This document shows positions 56,160 through 64,000 of a DNA stretch of 64,000 nt, piece after piece. Each line of letters opens with the position of its first letter. Within the stretch, counting starts at the first letter, position 1. A program made the position numbers and the translations under genes. Below the pieces are notes generated by a model. It made no database searches, had not been told where the DNA came from, and saw only the letters and a program-made list of their open reading frames with translations. Source of the stretch: Paracoccaceae bacterium (lineage in GTDB: Bacteria; Pseudomonadota; Alphaproteobacteria; Rhodobacterales; Rhodobacteraceae); NCBI GenBank assembly GCA_028874915.1, contig JAPPHA010000049.1, positions 61,062-125,061 of the forward strand. Reading direction: 5' to 3'.

Positions 56160-56400
56160 ATGACCATACGCTATCGAGCGGAACTTCACCATTCGGAACG
56201 TGACGAACTGAAAGCCCTGCTCGCCGGCGGGAAACAGCCGGTCCGGCGCCTGAAGCGGGCACAGGTCCTCGTGGCCGCGGATCAAGGAGCATCTGATGCG
56301 GAGATTGCCGAACGGGTGGTCAGCGGCATGTCGACGGTCACACGAACCAGGCGGCGTTTCGTCGAGGGCAACCTGGAACTGGCCCCCTCGATCCGGTTCG
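56160..56400 (+). pseudogene. IS630-family transposase, N-terminal fragment
   Basis: The frame from MTIRYRAELHHSERDELKAL through GGKQPVRRLKRAQVLVAA and STVTRTRRRFVEGNLELA is the helix-turn-helix N-terminus of IS630/Tc1-type transposases (about 80 residues). After about 56395 the similarity stops. The DDE catalytic domain of roughly 270 residues is missing, so the gene is dead. Terminal inverted repeats were not found by eye. Confidence 0.75.
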
Positions 56401-56755
56401 GGTCCGGGTGTTCCGCCCAGGGGCGGCGCTGTTCAAGCGAGAGGTTCCGGACAAGGCGGCATACACTATCGGCCTGTGCCATCCGCATGTCCTGCTGCTG
56501 CGTGGGGCCGAGCGCGCAGGGGGTGGCGCGAAACATCACATCAAGTCGCGTGGGCATCGCATCGGCCAATGTCGGGAACAGAGGCGCGCCTTCCGCACCG
56601 GCCTGAACGCCGGGGCCTCCGGCGCGGAAATCTGGCGACCGGATCGGGAGAGAAAATTGTGGCAGGTGCGTCGGATCATCGACGCGGGAATGCTCGGCTG
56701 TGCCGCGGCACGACTGAGAAGTTTGCGCCGCTGACCGCTCTGCCGACCTTCAATC
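56401..56755. other. Unassigned sequence after the transposase fragment
   Basis: About 355 bases. Frames are open on both strands, but I see no transposase motif or other family. It is probably decayed insertion-sequence or flanking DNA. Confidence 0.4.
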
Positions 56756-58165
56756 CTATCGCATTTCGCGGCGAGTCATAGGCAGGTGTACCTCGAAGAG
56801 AGTGCCGTCGGGTCCGGTCCGGACCAAAGTCAGTTCGCCGCCGTGTGCACGAACGATTTCCTTGGCAATGGGCAGGCCAAGACCGCTGCCGCCCGCGTGG
56901 GACCGGCTGCTGCTGAACGGCTTGAACAGCCTGTCTTTCATTCGGGGGGCGATCCCCGGGCCTTGATCGGCGATGCTCAGAATCCAGAATCCCGGGGGTC
57001 CTGCATCAGAGACCGAGATGTCGATCGTTCCCGACCGGCCAGCCTCGACCATGGCGAGGCGAGCGTTTCCGATCAGGTTGCGCGCCACCCGGTAGATGCT
57101 GTTTTCGTCAACCCTCGCGGTCGCGTCCTCCGGAATGTCCAGCCGGACCGCGATCCCGCCGTCCTGGGCCAGCAGGCCTTCATCTTCCACCACTTCCTCC
57201 AGCAACGCCAGGAGCGGCACGTCGGCGAGGTCGAGTTGCAGGCCCTGGCCCTTGGCGTAACCGACGATGGATTCGCAAAACCGTCCGGCACGCTCGACAT
57301 GCCGGACCAATTGGCTGGCCCGTCGGCGGAGTTCGGTGGGTTCGTCAAGCACGTCCGGATCGGCGAGGATCGTCGCTCCCGACAACGTCTGCGCGAGATC
57401 GTGGCCGATATTGGCCACAGCCAGGCCGAGATTGGACAGCCGTTCCTTCTGGCGACGGAATTCGATCAACTGTCGCTGCATGGTCTCCAGTGCCGCCTCG
57501 GCCTCAAAGAGTTCCGTCACGGTTTCGCTTGGTCGGATGACACGGTTCTCGTCGTCCGGATTCTCGGCATAACGGCGCATTCCGCTCACGAGGCGGCTGA
57601 TCGGCCCAACCATGAGCAACCTGACGGCGGCAAACAGCAGGACAGCCGTCGCGGCCGAGATGACCGCGGACAGCAAGAGGATGCTTTTCCCGTATTCGAA
57701 CATCGCCTTGCGGAGATCGGTCTCCACCATGACCACGTCGATGAGCTCTCCGGCATCCATCACGGGCCGGCCGAAAACCCGGACAATCCGGGTGCCGTCG
57801 GTCAGGAGAACCCGGACCGCATCCGCGAGATGCTGCCATCCGGTCTTCGACCGCATGTCGAATTCCACTTCGATCGGTCCCGGAATCGGGCTCGAGAGGA
57901 ACAACTGTCGCACATCGTCACGTTTGAGCGCCACGTTCAGGACGCCGGCATTCGCCAGCAGTTCGGCCTCGAGATCGTCATCGATCATGTAGGAGGGTGT
58001 CGAGAGCAAGGCGAGCGATGCCATCTGCGACCGCTCCAACCGGTCCTGGATGAATTCCACCCGGAACCGGGACACGGATGGCAGCAGAATGAGAACTTCG
58101 GCCAAAACGACGAAGATCAGTGTGAGCAGGAGAAACCGCCCCGACAGCGTCCTGAAAATCATCAT
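56756..58165 (-). CDS. Membrane sensor histidine kinase
   Basis: 469 residues. A first membrane segment (about 10-30), a periplasmic sensor region (31-160), a second segment (162-186) and a HAMP-like linker lead to an atypical H-box, NIGHDLAQTLSGA, with His255. N-box RNLIGNARLAM is near 362-372, D-box ADQGPGI near 399-405 and G-box GGSGLGLPIAKEIV near 425-438. The kinase is complete, but no response regulator is adjacent. It is the third gene of an operon with TVP38-like and flavin-reductase genes, 46 bases after the latter. The signal is unknown. Confidence 0.9.
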   Translation of the reverse strand: MMIFRTLSGRFLLLTLIFVVLAEVLILLPSVSRFRVEFIQDRLERSQMASLALLSTPSYMIDDDLEAELLANAGVLNVALKRDDVRQLFLSSPIPGPIEVEFDMRSKTGWQHLADAVRVLLTDGTRIVRVFGRPVMDAGELIDVVMVETDLRKAMFEYGKSILLLSAVISAATAVLLFAAVRLLMVGPISRLVSGMRRYAENPDDENRVIRPSETVTELFEAEAALETMQRQLIEFRRQKERLSNLGLAVANIGHDLAQTLSGATILADPDVLDEPTELRRRASQLVRHVERAGRFCESIVGYAKGQGLQLDLADVPLLALLEEVVEDEGLLAQDGGIAVRLDIPEDATARVDENSIYRVARNLIGNARLAMVEAGRSGTIDISVSDAGPPGFWILSIADQGPGIAPRMKDRLFKPFSSSRSHAGGSGLGLPIAKEIVRAHGGELTLVRTGPDGTLFEVHLPMTRREMR

Positions 58166-58211
58166 GACCCGATGGTCCTGTCCCGGCGGTTCATGCGGCC
58201 GCTGGAGACGG

Positions 58212-59630
58212 TCATCCGAAACGCTGGACCAGCCTCACGACCCGCTTGACCCACGGGTTTTCAAACAGGCGGGGCGCAAAGTACTGGCCGGCCGCCCGTT
58301 TGTTGATCTCGCCAATCGTCGGATAGGGTGACATCATCGCGGCGACGGCCCCCATCTTCAGCCGATTGGCGATGGCCAGCGCCCAGACCTGGATCTGCTC
58401 GCCCGCCTGGGCGCCGACAATGCTGGCCCCGACCGGGCGTCCCCGGTGGACGATCACCTTGACCATGCCAAGTGTCGCCCGTTCGGCGCGGGCCCTGTCA
58501 TTGTCCTCGTAGGCGAAACGCACCACCTCGACAGAATCGCCGTGGCGCTTTCGGGCCGCTGCCTCATCAAGACCGACATGGGCGAGTTCCGGATCGGTGA
58601 AGGTGGCCCAGGAGACATGGTGATCGCTCACTTTCGCCGGCAGGCCGAAAAGGATCGAGCGGATGACGACACTCGCATGGTAGCCGGCGACATGGGTGAA
58701 CTGGTACACGCCCCCAACGTCACCGATCGCGTAGACCCGTCGATTGCTCGTCCTGAGCGACGCATTCACCTGGATCCGGCCCCTGTCGGTCCGAATTCCG
58801 GCTTTCTCGAGATCAAGGGAGTCGGTATTCGGTTTCCGCCCAACGGCGACGAGAAGATGCGTTCCACTGTGGACGGTCCCATCAGCGACGGTCACACGGA
58901 TATCGCCTTCCGTTCCCGCCGCCTCGGCGACCTGGGCTCCTTCGTGGATCGCGATGCCTTCACGGCGCAGCTGTTCGACAACGATGGCCGCGAGTTCCGG
59001 ATCGTCCTTGCCGAGGGCGACCAGCCCTTCGAGTACGGTGACCTGGCAACCAAGGCGCCGGTGTGCCTGGGCCATTTCGAGACCGATGGGGCCGGCCCCG
59101 ATAACCAGAAGATGCTCCGGGCGATCACGAAGGTCGAATACGGATTCGTTGGTCAGGTGAGGCGTCGCGTCGATCCCGGGGATCGGCGGGACAAGAGGTG
59201 AGGAACCGGTCGCGATCACGAAGCGTCGCGCCCGGATCCGATGAGACCCTGCCTCCACGTCTCTCGGCGAAACGAAGCGGCCGTAGCCGGTGATCACCCG
59301 GACCCCCAGGCCTTCGAACCGTTCGACACTGTCATGGGGTTCGATTCCGGCAATGACGGCCGCCACATGATCCTTCGCAGCGCCGAAGTCGATTTCCGGG
59401 TTCACCGGGCGGACGCCGAAAGGTTCGCCCCGGCTCATCACATGTGCCTGCTTGGCGGCAGCGATAAGTGACTTCGACGGGACGCATCCGGTGTTCAGGC
59501 AGTCTCCGCCCATTTTGTGGCCTTCGAGCAGCACCACCTTCGCCCCCATCTGCACGGCCCCCGCCGCCAGCGAAAGCCCGCCCGATCCGGCGCCAATGAT
59601 GCACAGGTCCGTGCTGATCGTCGGTGTCAT
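58212..59630 (-). CDS. Pyridine nucleotide-disulfide oxidoreductase (mercuric reductase/LPD-like)
   Basis: 472 residues. FAD-binding GAGSGG is near residues 13-18, the redox-active disulfide GGDCLNTGCVPSK has Cys44 and Cys49, NAD-binding GAGPIG lies mid-protein and VYAIGDVGG near residue 300. The C-terminal dimerisation domain has PYPTIGEINKRAA instead of the HAHPT motif of dihydrolipoamide dehydrogenase. The substrate is therefore probably another disulfide, quinone or metal. No N-terminal heavy-metal domain is present. Its ATG overlaps the TVP38-like stop (ATGA). Confidence 0.87.
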   Translation of the reverse strand: MTPTISTDLCIIGAGSGGLSLAAGAVQMGAKVVLLEGHKMGGDCLNTGCVPSKSLIAAAKQAHVMSRGEPFGVRPVNPEIDFGAAKDHVAAVIAGIEPHDSVERFEGLGVRVITGYGRFVSPRDVEAGSHRIRARRFVIATGSSPLVPPIPGIDATPHLTNESVFDLRDRPEHLLVIGAGPIGLEMAQAHRRLGCQVTVLEGLVALGKDDPELAAIVVEQLRREGIAIHEGAQVAEAAGTEGDIRVTVADGTVHSGTHLLVAVGRKPNTDSLDLEKAGIRTDRGRIQVNASLRTSNRRVYAIGDVGGVYQFTHVAGYHASVVIRSILFGLPAKVSDHHVSWATFTDPELAHVGLDEAAARKRHGDSVEVVRFAYEDNDRARAERATLGMVKVIVHRGRPVGASIVGAQAGEQIQVWALAIANRLKMGAVAAMMSPYPTIGEINKRAAGQYFAPRLFENPWVKRVVRLVQRFG

Positions 59631-60385
59631 GAGACGGTTCCATCTTTGCCGTTCCGCCTGCCGCGGAAGTGGTTGATGATGATTGGAAGGGCGGCGAGAG
59701 CACAGAGACCGAGAATCGGTCCGAGGATGTGCCACTCGAAAATGATGCCGAGATCGGGCGATTCCCCGCGGGCAAAGACTTCCCCCAGACCTGCTCCGAC
59801 GGAACTGTAGACGACGGTCCCCGGGATGATCCCGAAGAACGTGGTCAGGACGAAATTCCGAAGCCCGACACCAAGAAAAGCGGGCGCCAGATTGGCCAGG
59901 AAGAAGGGAATGGCCGGCACCAGTCGCATCAGAAGCAGGTAGCTGACCTCGTTCTCGCGGAGGCCCTGCTCGATCCGGTTCATCAGCCCCGGGTCGCCGG
60001 CCTTTTTCTGAAACCGTGCATGCAAGACGTCCCCAAGGCCGGTCTTGGCGGCAAGAAAAATCGCCGTGGCCCCGAGAGTCGCGGCGACGACGGTCAGCGG
60101 CGCGCCAACCATGATGCCGAAGACGAACCCGCCGGCCAGCGTCATCACCGCGCCCCCCGGCAGAGAAAAAGCCACGATGAGCGTGTAGATCGCCACGTAG
60201 CCGAGCGCGACGAGGGCATAATTGGCATCCCGCCAGCCGGTCAGCCGTTCGCTGTTGTCGCGGAGCGTTTCGAACGTGAGAACATCTCGGAGCGTGAAGG
60301 CGCCCACAACCGCCGCCACGACGATCAGCGCCAGGGGAATCGCCTTTCGGACATCCAGACGCTTCGTTGTCGTCTCATCCGTCAT
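59627..60385 (-). CDS. TVP38/TMEM64 (DedA-superfamily) membrane protein
   Basis: 252 residues with about five membrane segments. The family region runs around FSLPGGAVMTLAGGFVFG and RLVPAIPFFLANLAPAFLGV (Arg and Pro of the re-entrant loops), with FGIIPGTVVYSSVGAGLG. Members are thought to move lipids or act as membrane exchangers. Pairing with a mercuric-reductase-like flavoprotein, as here by ATGA overlap, is seen in many bacteria, sometimes as one fused protein. That hints at a joint redox or metal role. Confidence 0.87.
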   Translation of the reverse strand: MTDETTTKRLDVRKAIPLALIVVAAVVGAFTLRDVLTFETLRDNSERLTGWRDANYALVALGYVAIYTLIVAFSLPGGAVMTLAGGFVFGIMVGAPLTVVAATLGATAIFLAAKTGLGDVLHARFQKKAGDPGLMNRIEQGLRENEVSYLLLMRLVPAIPFFLANLAPAFLGVGLRNFVLTTFFGIIPGTVVYSSVGAGLGEVFARGESPDLGIIFEWHILGPILGLCALAALPIIINHFRGRRNGKDGTVS

Positions 60386-60780
60386 GGCTGCCGACCCACG
60401 CATTCTCGGCCGGTCAGGCTGCCGACCTCCCGATCCGCAGACTGCCTTGTTCGCCCCCAACGGTTACGCTGGCCGCGTGACGCACGCCCGATCATGCCAA
60501 TACCCTCCCACAAATTCCGGCGACAATAAAACGGCGGGAACGCCTGTGGTAGCCCGATTTCGCCGGTCCGGGCTGCGAAACGGCCGAATCCGACTGCGTC
60601 GCCCTACGCCATGCGAGCCGCCGTACCCCGCCATCGCGAGGTGGCAACGCCATTGTCGCCACCGGATCCTCGCCAATAGCGAACCGCCCTCGTGACGACC
60701 TGCCGTCGACCTGATCCCGCATCGCGGGCGGAATCCGCCGCGCCTCGTTCATGCCTTTGCCAGATTCGTTTCCCGGGGGA
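60386..60780. other. Gene-free stretch
   Basis: About 395 bases between the TVP38-like operon and the HNH endonuclease gene. It should hold the promoter for the TVP38 operon; I could not identify it. Confidence 0.4.
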
Positions 60781-61704
60781 TCAGGTGTCCCGGAAGACAT
60801 TTCGGCGATGCCAGTCCAGATAGCCGGGTGCCGGTCTGTCCGCATCGCGTTTCGGAACGAGTCGTAGCTGTCTCTCGTGTAGTTCGGTGACAGGGCCCTC
60901 GGGCAACCGTTCGAGAACGATTCCGGCGACCTGAATTCGGAGAGATCCGGGCCGGATCGTGAAGATTCCCCAGTCGAAGAGTTCGTGATGGAGGGCGCAG
61001 AGAGACAGTCCGTTTCCGGCAATGTCGGGTCCGAGATGACTGTGCCACCTTATATGGGCAGCTTCGAGAGCCGGCCACTGCCCGATCGGAAACTCGAACG
61101 AATAATTGCACACTGCACATCTGTGACCATAGGACCGCAAAACCTTGGTCCTGAACTCAGGATTGCGCACGCGTCGGGCACGCAAGGAGACGAGAGTCGG
61201 CAACTGACGGTCGGGCCACGACGCCTGCAATCCTGGCTCTGCGTCTCCGAGCGTGGCTTGGAGGACCGCGGAACGCAGGGTCTCGGCGAAGTGGTCTTCG
61301 GCGATTCGCAGCGCAATCGCGAAGGCCGCGTCCGAATCTTGACGCAACGCCGCATAGAGCGGTTCACGAAGGCCGCCTCGAACTTTGAACGTCCGAAGGC
61401 TCGTCGGCGTTACGCTTCCATTCGGCTGGACTGGAACCTCATCGGCCCGGGTGACTTCCCAGATCCCGTCTTTCTGCAGCCTCCAGAACGGCTCCTGAGG
61501 CTTGAAGACCTTGCGCGGTGGACCAAACGTCCGAAGGAGCGCGAGAAGCGCCCTATGGACGACGTCGTAGTCAGCAAGCCGACTCTGGCCCCGGAGACAT
61601 CGTCCGATGGCCCAAAGCGCAAGAAGGGGCTTGTGCGGGGCGCGTTCATCGCCCCGCCGCCAGATGGTCAACCTGTCAAATTGCCGGAAATGGGCTTCGG
61701 ACAT
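60781..61704 (-). CDS. HNH endonuclease, phosphorothioated-DNA-dependent restriction type
   Basis: 307 residues. The N-terminal domain (1-150) contains RLTIWRRGDERAPHKPLLAL and PFWRLQKDGIWEV, landmarks I associate with the sulfur-binding domain of ScoMcrA/SprMcrA-type enzymes. The C-terminal HNH nuclease has CAVCNYSFEF (Cys196, Cys199), AAHIRW (His217), NGLSLCALHHELFDWG (Asn231, Cys236, His240). Such enzymes cut DNA that carries phosphorothioate modifications, as a type IV defence. No dnd or ssp modification genes are in the window, which fits a type IV role. The ATG at 61704 is chosen for the family start. Confidence 0.82.
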   Translation of the reverse strand: MSEAHFRQFDRLTIWRRGDERAPHKPLLALWAIGRCLRGQSRLADYDVVHRALLALLRTFGPPRKVFKPQEPFWRLQKDGIWEVTRADEVPVQPNGSVTPTSLRTFKVRGGLREPLYAALRQDSDAAFAIALRIAEDHFAETLRSAVLQATLGDAEPGLQASWPDRQLPTLVSLRARRVRNPEFRTKVLRSYGHRCAVCNYSFEFPIGQWPALEAAHIRWHSHLGPDIAGNGLSLCALHHELFDWGIFTIRPGSLRIQVAGIVLERLPEGPVTELHERQLRLVPKRDADRPAPGYLDWHRRNVFRDT

Positions 61705-61872
61705 GCCTGTTCCTGACCGGTCAATCAGCCTGATCCGTCCCGAGTCTCGTTCTGTTGCCATTGCCGTTGCAATGACATTGTCGGGCACCGTTACTCGTGA
61801 CAATCCCCTTGCGGACGTGGCCGACGTCGATTTCCCGGTCCACTGCGTCGGTCCCATGCGGGTGCCACGGCA

Positions 61873-61899
61873 TTGACAGAAAAAATGCCAACGCATAAT
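61873..61899 (+). promoter_or_regulatory. Likely sigma-70 promoter of rpmH
   Basis: TTGACA (61873-61878) and CATAAT (61894-61899) lie 15 bases apart, slightly short of the ideal 17. The region between is A-rich. It is about 57 bases upstream of the rpmH start and points the right way. Confidence 0.6.
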
Positions 61900-61955
61900 G
61901 ACCGGAATTCGCCGGTATCGGCATCCCGCCGCGTCGTGTCAGTCAGGAATTCGCC

Positions 61956-62090
61956 ATGAAACGCACCTTTCAGCCAAGCAACCGTGTCCGCAAGAACCGC
62001 CATGGTTTTCGTGCCCGCATGGCGACCAAGGCAGGGCGGAAGATCCTCAATCGGCGCCGGGCCAAGGGCCGTCGCGTGCTGTCCGCCTGA
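61956..62090 (+). CDS. rpmH: 50S ribosomal protein L34
   Basis: 44 residues, [20 protein letters not shown], then [20 protein letters not shown] and VLSA. The full length and sequence are standard for L34. AGGA precedes the ATG. It is the first gene of rpmH-rnpA-yidD, the conserved bacterial order. Confidence 0.98.
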   Translation: MKRTFQPSNRVRKNRHGFRARMATKAGRKILNRRRAKGRRVLSA

Positions 62091-62114
62091 CGCTCGCGAC
62101 CAGGACCTTCCGAA

Positions 62115-62600
62115 ATGCCCAGGCCCGGTGGAAGCAACGTCCGCCGGGCGACGGCGGACTCGGGCGGCTCCGGATTCCGCCCGGTTCGCGTCGCGGGGAA
62201 TGGGGCGTCGGCTCCGGACGAAGGCCTGCCGCCGCAACCCGAACTGACGGTCGTCCGCCGCCGGCGTGATTTCATTTCCGCAAGCCGGGCTCGGCGTCAC
62301 GGGACCGGGAGCCTCCTCCTTCAGGCCCGGCACCGTCGCGACGGCACCGCGGCCATCCGTTTTGGCCTCACCTGTTCCCGGAAGATCGGCAATGCCGTGG
62401 TCAGGAACCGGTCGCGCCGCCGGCTGCGCGAGGCCGCCCGAATCGTTCTCCGAACCGCCGGTTTGCCTGGGTGGGACTATATCCTGATCGGCAAGCCGGA
62501 CGTTACGGCCGTCTGCCGTTTCGACAGACTCGTTGCCGACCTCCGGCACGCGGTAACCCGGGTGCACCGACCTGACCGCCGTTCCGGGCCGCTCCGATGA
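62115..62600 (+). CDS. rnpA: Ribonuclease P protein component
   Basis: 161 residues from the ATG at 62115. The core begins near residue 43 (ELTVVRRRRDFISAS) and includes IRFGLTCSRKIGNAVVRNRS, then RRRLREAAR, the RNR motif that binds the RNA subunit. The first 40 residues are a low-complexity extension, so an internal start is possible. It processes pre-tRNA 5' ends with the M1 RNA. It lies 24 bases after rpmH. Confidence 0.95.
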   Translation: MPRPGGSNVRRATADSGGSGFRPVRVAGNGASAPDEGLPPQPELTVVRRRRDFISASRARRHGTGSLLLQARHRRDGTAAIRFGLTCSRKIGNAVVRNRSRRRLREAARIVLRTAGLPGWDYILIGKPDVTAVCRFDRLVADLRHAVTRVHRPDRRSGPLR

Positions 62601-62818
62601 GTCCCTTCGCACGGATTCTATCCCTCCCGATCCTGGCCTATCGTCTGGTTCTCAGCCCCTATGTGGGATGGCACTGCCGGTTTCAGCCGAGTTGCTCAAC
62701 CTATGCGCTCGAAGCCCTGCGAAAACATGGCGGACTCCGCGGCGGCTGGTTGACAGTCCGCCGGATCGCCCGATGTCATCCATTGGGTGGAAGCGGTCTC
62801 GACGAGGTTCCCGACTGA
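62597..62818 (+). CDS. yidD: Membrane protein insertion efficiency factor
   Basis: 73 residues with the family core: ILAYRLVLSPYVGWHCRFQP, then SCSTYALEALRKHG and CHPLGGSGLDEVPD. YidD lies at the inner membrane and aids YidC-dependent insertion. Its ATG overlaps the rnpA stop (ATGA). The yidC gene normally found next is not here. Confidence 0.95.
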   Translation: MSPFARILSLPILAYRLVLSPYVGWHCRFQPSCSTYALEALRKHGGLRGGWLTVRRIARCHPLGGSGLDEVPD

Positions 62819-62939
62819 GCCCGGGCCGGACGAATCCGAAGGCGGGCTTTCGGCGGTCTGACCTGATGGCTCCCTGTCGTGCCGGGCATATCGTTCTTCG
62901 GCTGCAGCAGGGCGCCGACATTCGCATCATTCGCCTCGG

Positions 62940-63283
62940 CCGAGACGGCAGAGTCATCACCGAACCTCTGGTTCTCGGCTGAGATCTGCCAGAAGCGCCA
63001 AAAACCACGATGTGGAGATGCGGTTCGAGGCTGCGGTTGGCCTTGTGGTGGAAGGTGGCGGCCACCTTGGAGGGAGCGTTCACGCGTAGATGGCGTTTTC
63101 TCTGGCAAACTCTGGCGTGTGGCTTCGGCAATCTGCGTGACCGCCTCTCCAACGATCTCGACATCCTTGACCAGCACGAGGACCAGTTGGCGATCCTTGT
63201 CGAGGTCACCGCGTGTCCGTCCCAGTGCGAGTGACACCGCTTCGCGCGCTGCGTCCAGCATGTGCCGCAAAGGGACTTGTCAT
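62940..63283 (-). pseudogene. Decayed HepT-like toxin gene
   Basis: The frame RHMLDAAREAVSLALGRTRG, followed by DLDKDRQLVLVLVKDVEIVG and EATRQSLPEK, matches the first half of HepT-family HEPN ribonucleases. The original ATG (63281-63283) overlaps the stop of the upstream nucleotidyltransferase remnant, but a frameshift separates it from this frame. A second shift after LPEK destroys the part with the catalytic R-x4-6-H motif. The gene is dead. Confidence 0.72.
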
Positions 63284-63600
63284 CCTCGCGCGCACTGGAC
63301 TGCCGCCGTGTCGAGGACTTTCAGGCGGGAATTGCGACTCAAGTCCTCCGGGGCTCGCAGGTCCACTTTGCGGCCGCCGAACAGGCGTGAAAATTCGATC
63401 TCCATGCCGACCAAGCCCAACAGACCGGGAGCGAGGCCTCGCCGCGAACTCCGGCCTTGAGCCGTTCGTCGCACCAGTCGCCTGCTGAACGGTCGGGACT
63501 GCGCGTGCCACGGAATCGTCCGTAGGCAAAGGCCTGGGCGTCTCGAAATCGTCCAGCGGCCTTACCGCCAGCGTGGGCACCGCATCCATTGAGTACGGTC
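63280..63600 (-). pseudogene. Decayed MNT-type nucleotidyltransferase antitoxin gene
   Basis: PGLLGLVGMEIEFSRLFGGR, then KVDLRAPEDLSR and VLDTAAVQ, is the C-terminal half of minimal nucleotidyltransferases paired with HepT. Upstream, GRFRGTRSPDRS in a different frame corresponds to the GSxARGxxxxxSD active-site region, with the key Asp pair not intact. At least one frameshift is present near 63450-63480. It overlapped the HepT gene by ATGA. Confidence 0.68.
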
Positions 63601-64000
63601 CTGTGACGCGTGCATTTTCGCGGACGATGAGAGGCAGGTCTTAGAGTGTCGTTTCGTTGGACCGATCGTCGCAACCTAGCGTTTGCGGTGACACCTTAGG
63701 GACACTCCGGCGACTGAACCCGGCCCTGACGCCTTCACCGGGATGGTCCCATCTCGCAATACCCAATAGTCGTAGTTTGTTGTCATCAACCGCTGGCGCG
63801 CAATGGCGACGGCTACGCATGAGGTGTCGCGGGCGATTCAGCGCCGATCCCAGTCTCCTGCGACTTCTGCGGTAGTACGGGTGCCGCAGGTAGGCTGGAA
63901 CACCGGCTCCTCCGGGTCCGGAGTCATCAAGATACATTGTCTTATCCCATGTTTAACGCGCACAAAAAAAGATGATTGTTTTTCAGTGGCATGTGCCGAC
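63601..64000. other. Unassigned right end of the window
   Basis: About 400 bases. No gene was recognised. The last 60 bases are clearly AT-rich, with a run of seven A near 63963, unlike the rest of the window. Confidence 0.4.

Noticed and set aside
56786..58249. Open frame of about 487 codons antisense to the sensor kinase
   Set aside because: The kinase has all its motifs on the minus strand; the plus-strand frame is a shadow.
63946..63954. DnaA-box-like TTATCCCAT near the AT-rich window end
   Set aside because: A single weak match with no cluster of boxes or dnaA/parAB genes; not enough to suggest an origin.

Overview
The window is GC-rich (roughly two thirds G+C by eye), densely coded DNA that looks chromosomal and alphaproteobacterial. 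Support for this comes from the fused CysNC sulfate-activation enzyme, the Anbu-proteasome gene set, an rpmH-rnpA-yidD cluster and the style of the nar operon. A Rhodospirillales-like organism is a reasonable guess but is not proven. No rRNA, tRNA or CRISPR array was seen.

Layout. 1-7775: catabolic genes, all on the minus strand: a truncated GalB-like hydratase, a cupin matching the GtHNL-type hydroxynitrile lyases, a YheS-type ABC-F protein, and a P450 / extradiol-type VOC / MhpA-like hydroxylase operon. 8255-8851: a higBA toxin-antitoxin remnant broken by stops and frameshifts. 9284-17367: a 6-phosphogluconate-dehydrogenase-like enzyme, a sulfatase, an amino-acid-type ABC transporter with divergent binding protein, a creatininase-family protein, an AlkD-like protein and an MhpD-like hydratase. 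17700-24491: an NCS2 purine/pyrimidine permease fused to a GHKL-like domain, cysD-cysNC, a CMD-family protein and a CFA-synthase-like methyltransferase. 25101-30403: a short MetE-like protein, then the Anbu set (ATP-grasp, alpha-E, transglutaminase, Anbu). 30586-32172: an SDR and a small lower-GC exported protein.

33215-43670 is the most interesting block. It is a probable catabolic island with four SnoaL/NTF2-like proteins (three of them long or two-domain), a histidinol-dehydrogenase-family dehydrogenase, an SDR, a bicupin, an amidohydrolase, a MetE-like protein and an orphan UgpC-type ATPase. I cannot name its substrate.

43735-54125 is a complete respiratory nitrate reduction operon, narK1-narK2-narG-narH-narJ-narI-ppiC, read on the minus strand. 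Most junctions are ATGA overlaps, and a perfect FNR-type box lies upstream. 54370-64000: trpS; an IS630 transposase fragment beside a LexA-like winged-helix protein; a TVP38 / flavin disulfide reductase / sensor kinase operon; an HNH endonuclease resembling phosphorothioate-DNA-dependent restriction enzymes; then rpmH-rnpA-yidD. The yidC expected next is absent and a decayed MNT/HepT module occupies the site.

Together the genes suggest a metabolically versatile, facultatively nitrate-respiring bacterium that degrades aromatic and unknown small organic compounds. Remnants of mobile and toxin-antitoxin genes lie between housekeeping loci.
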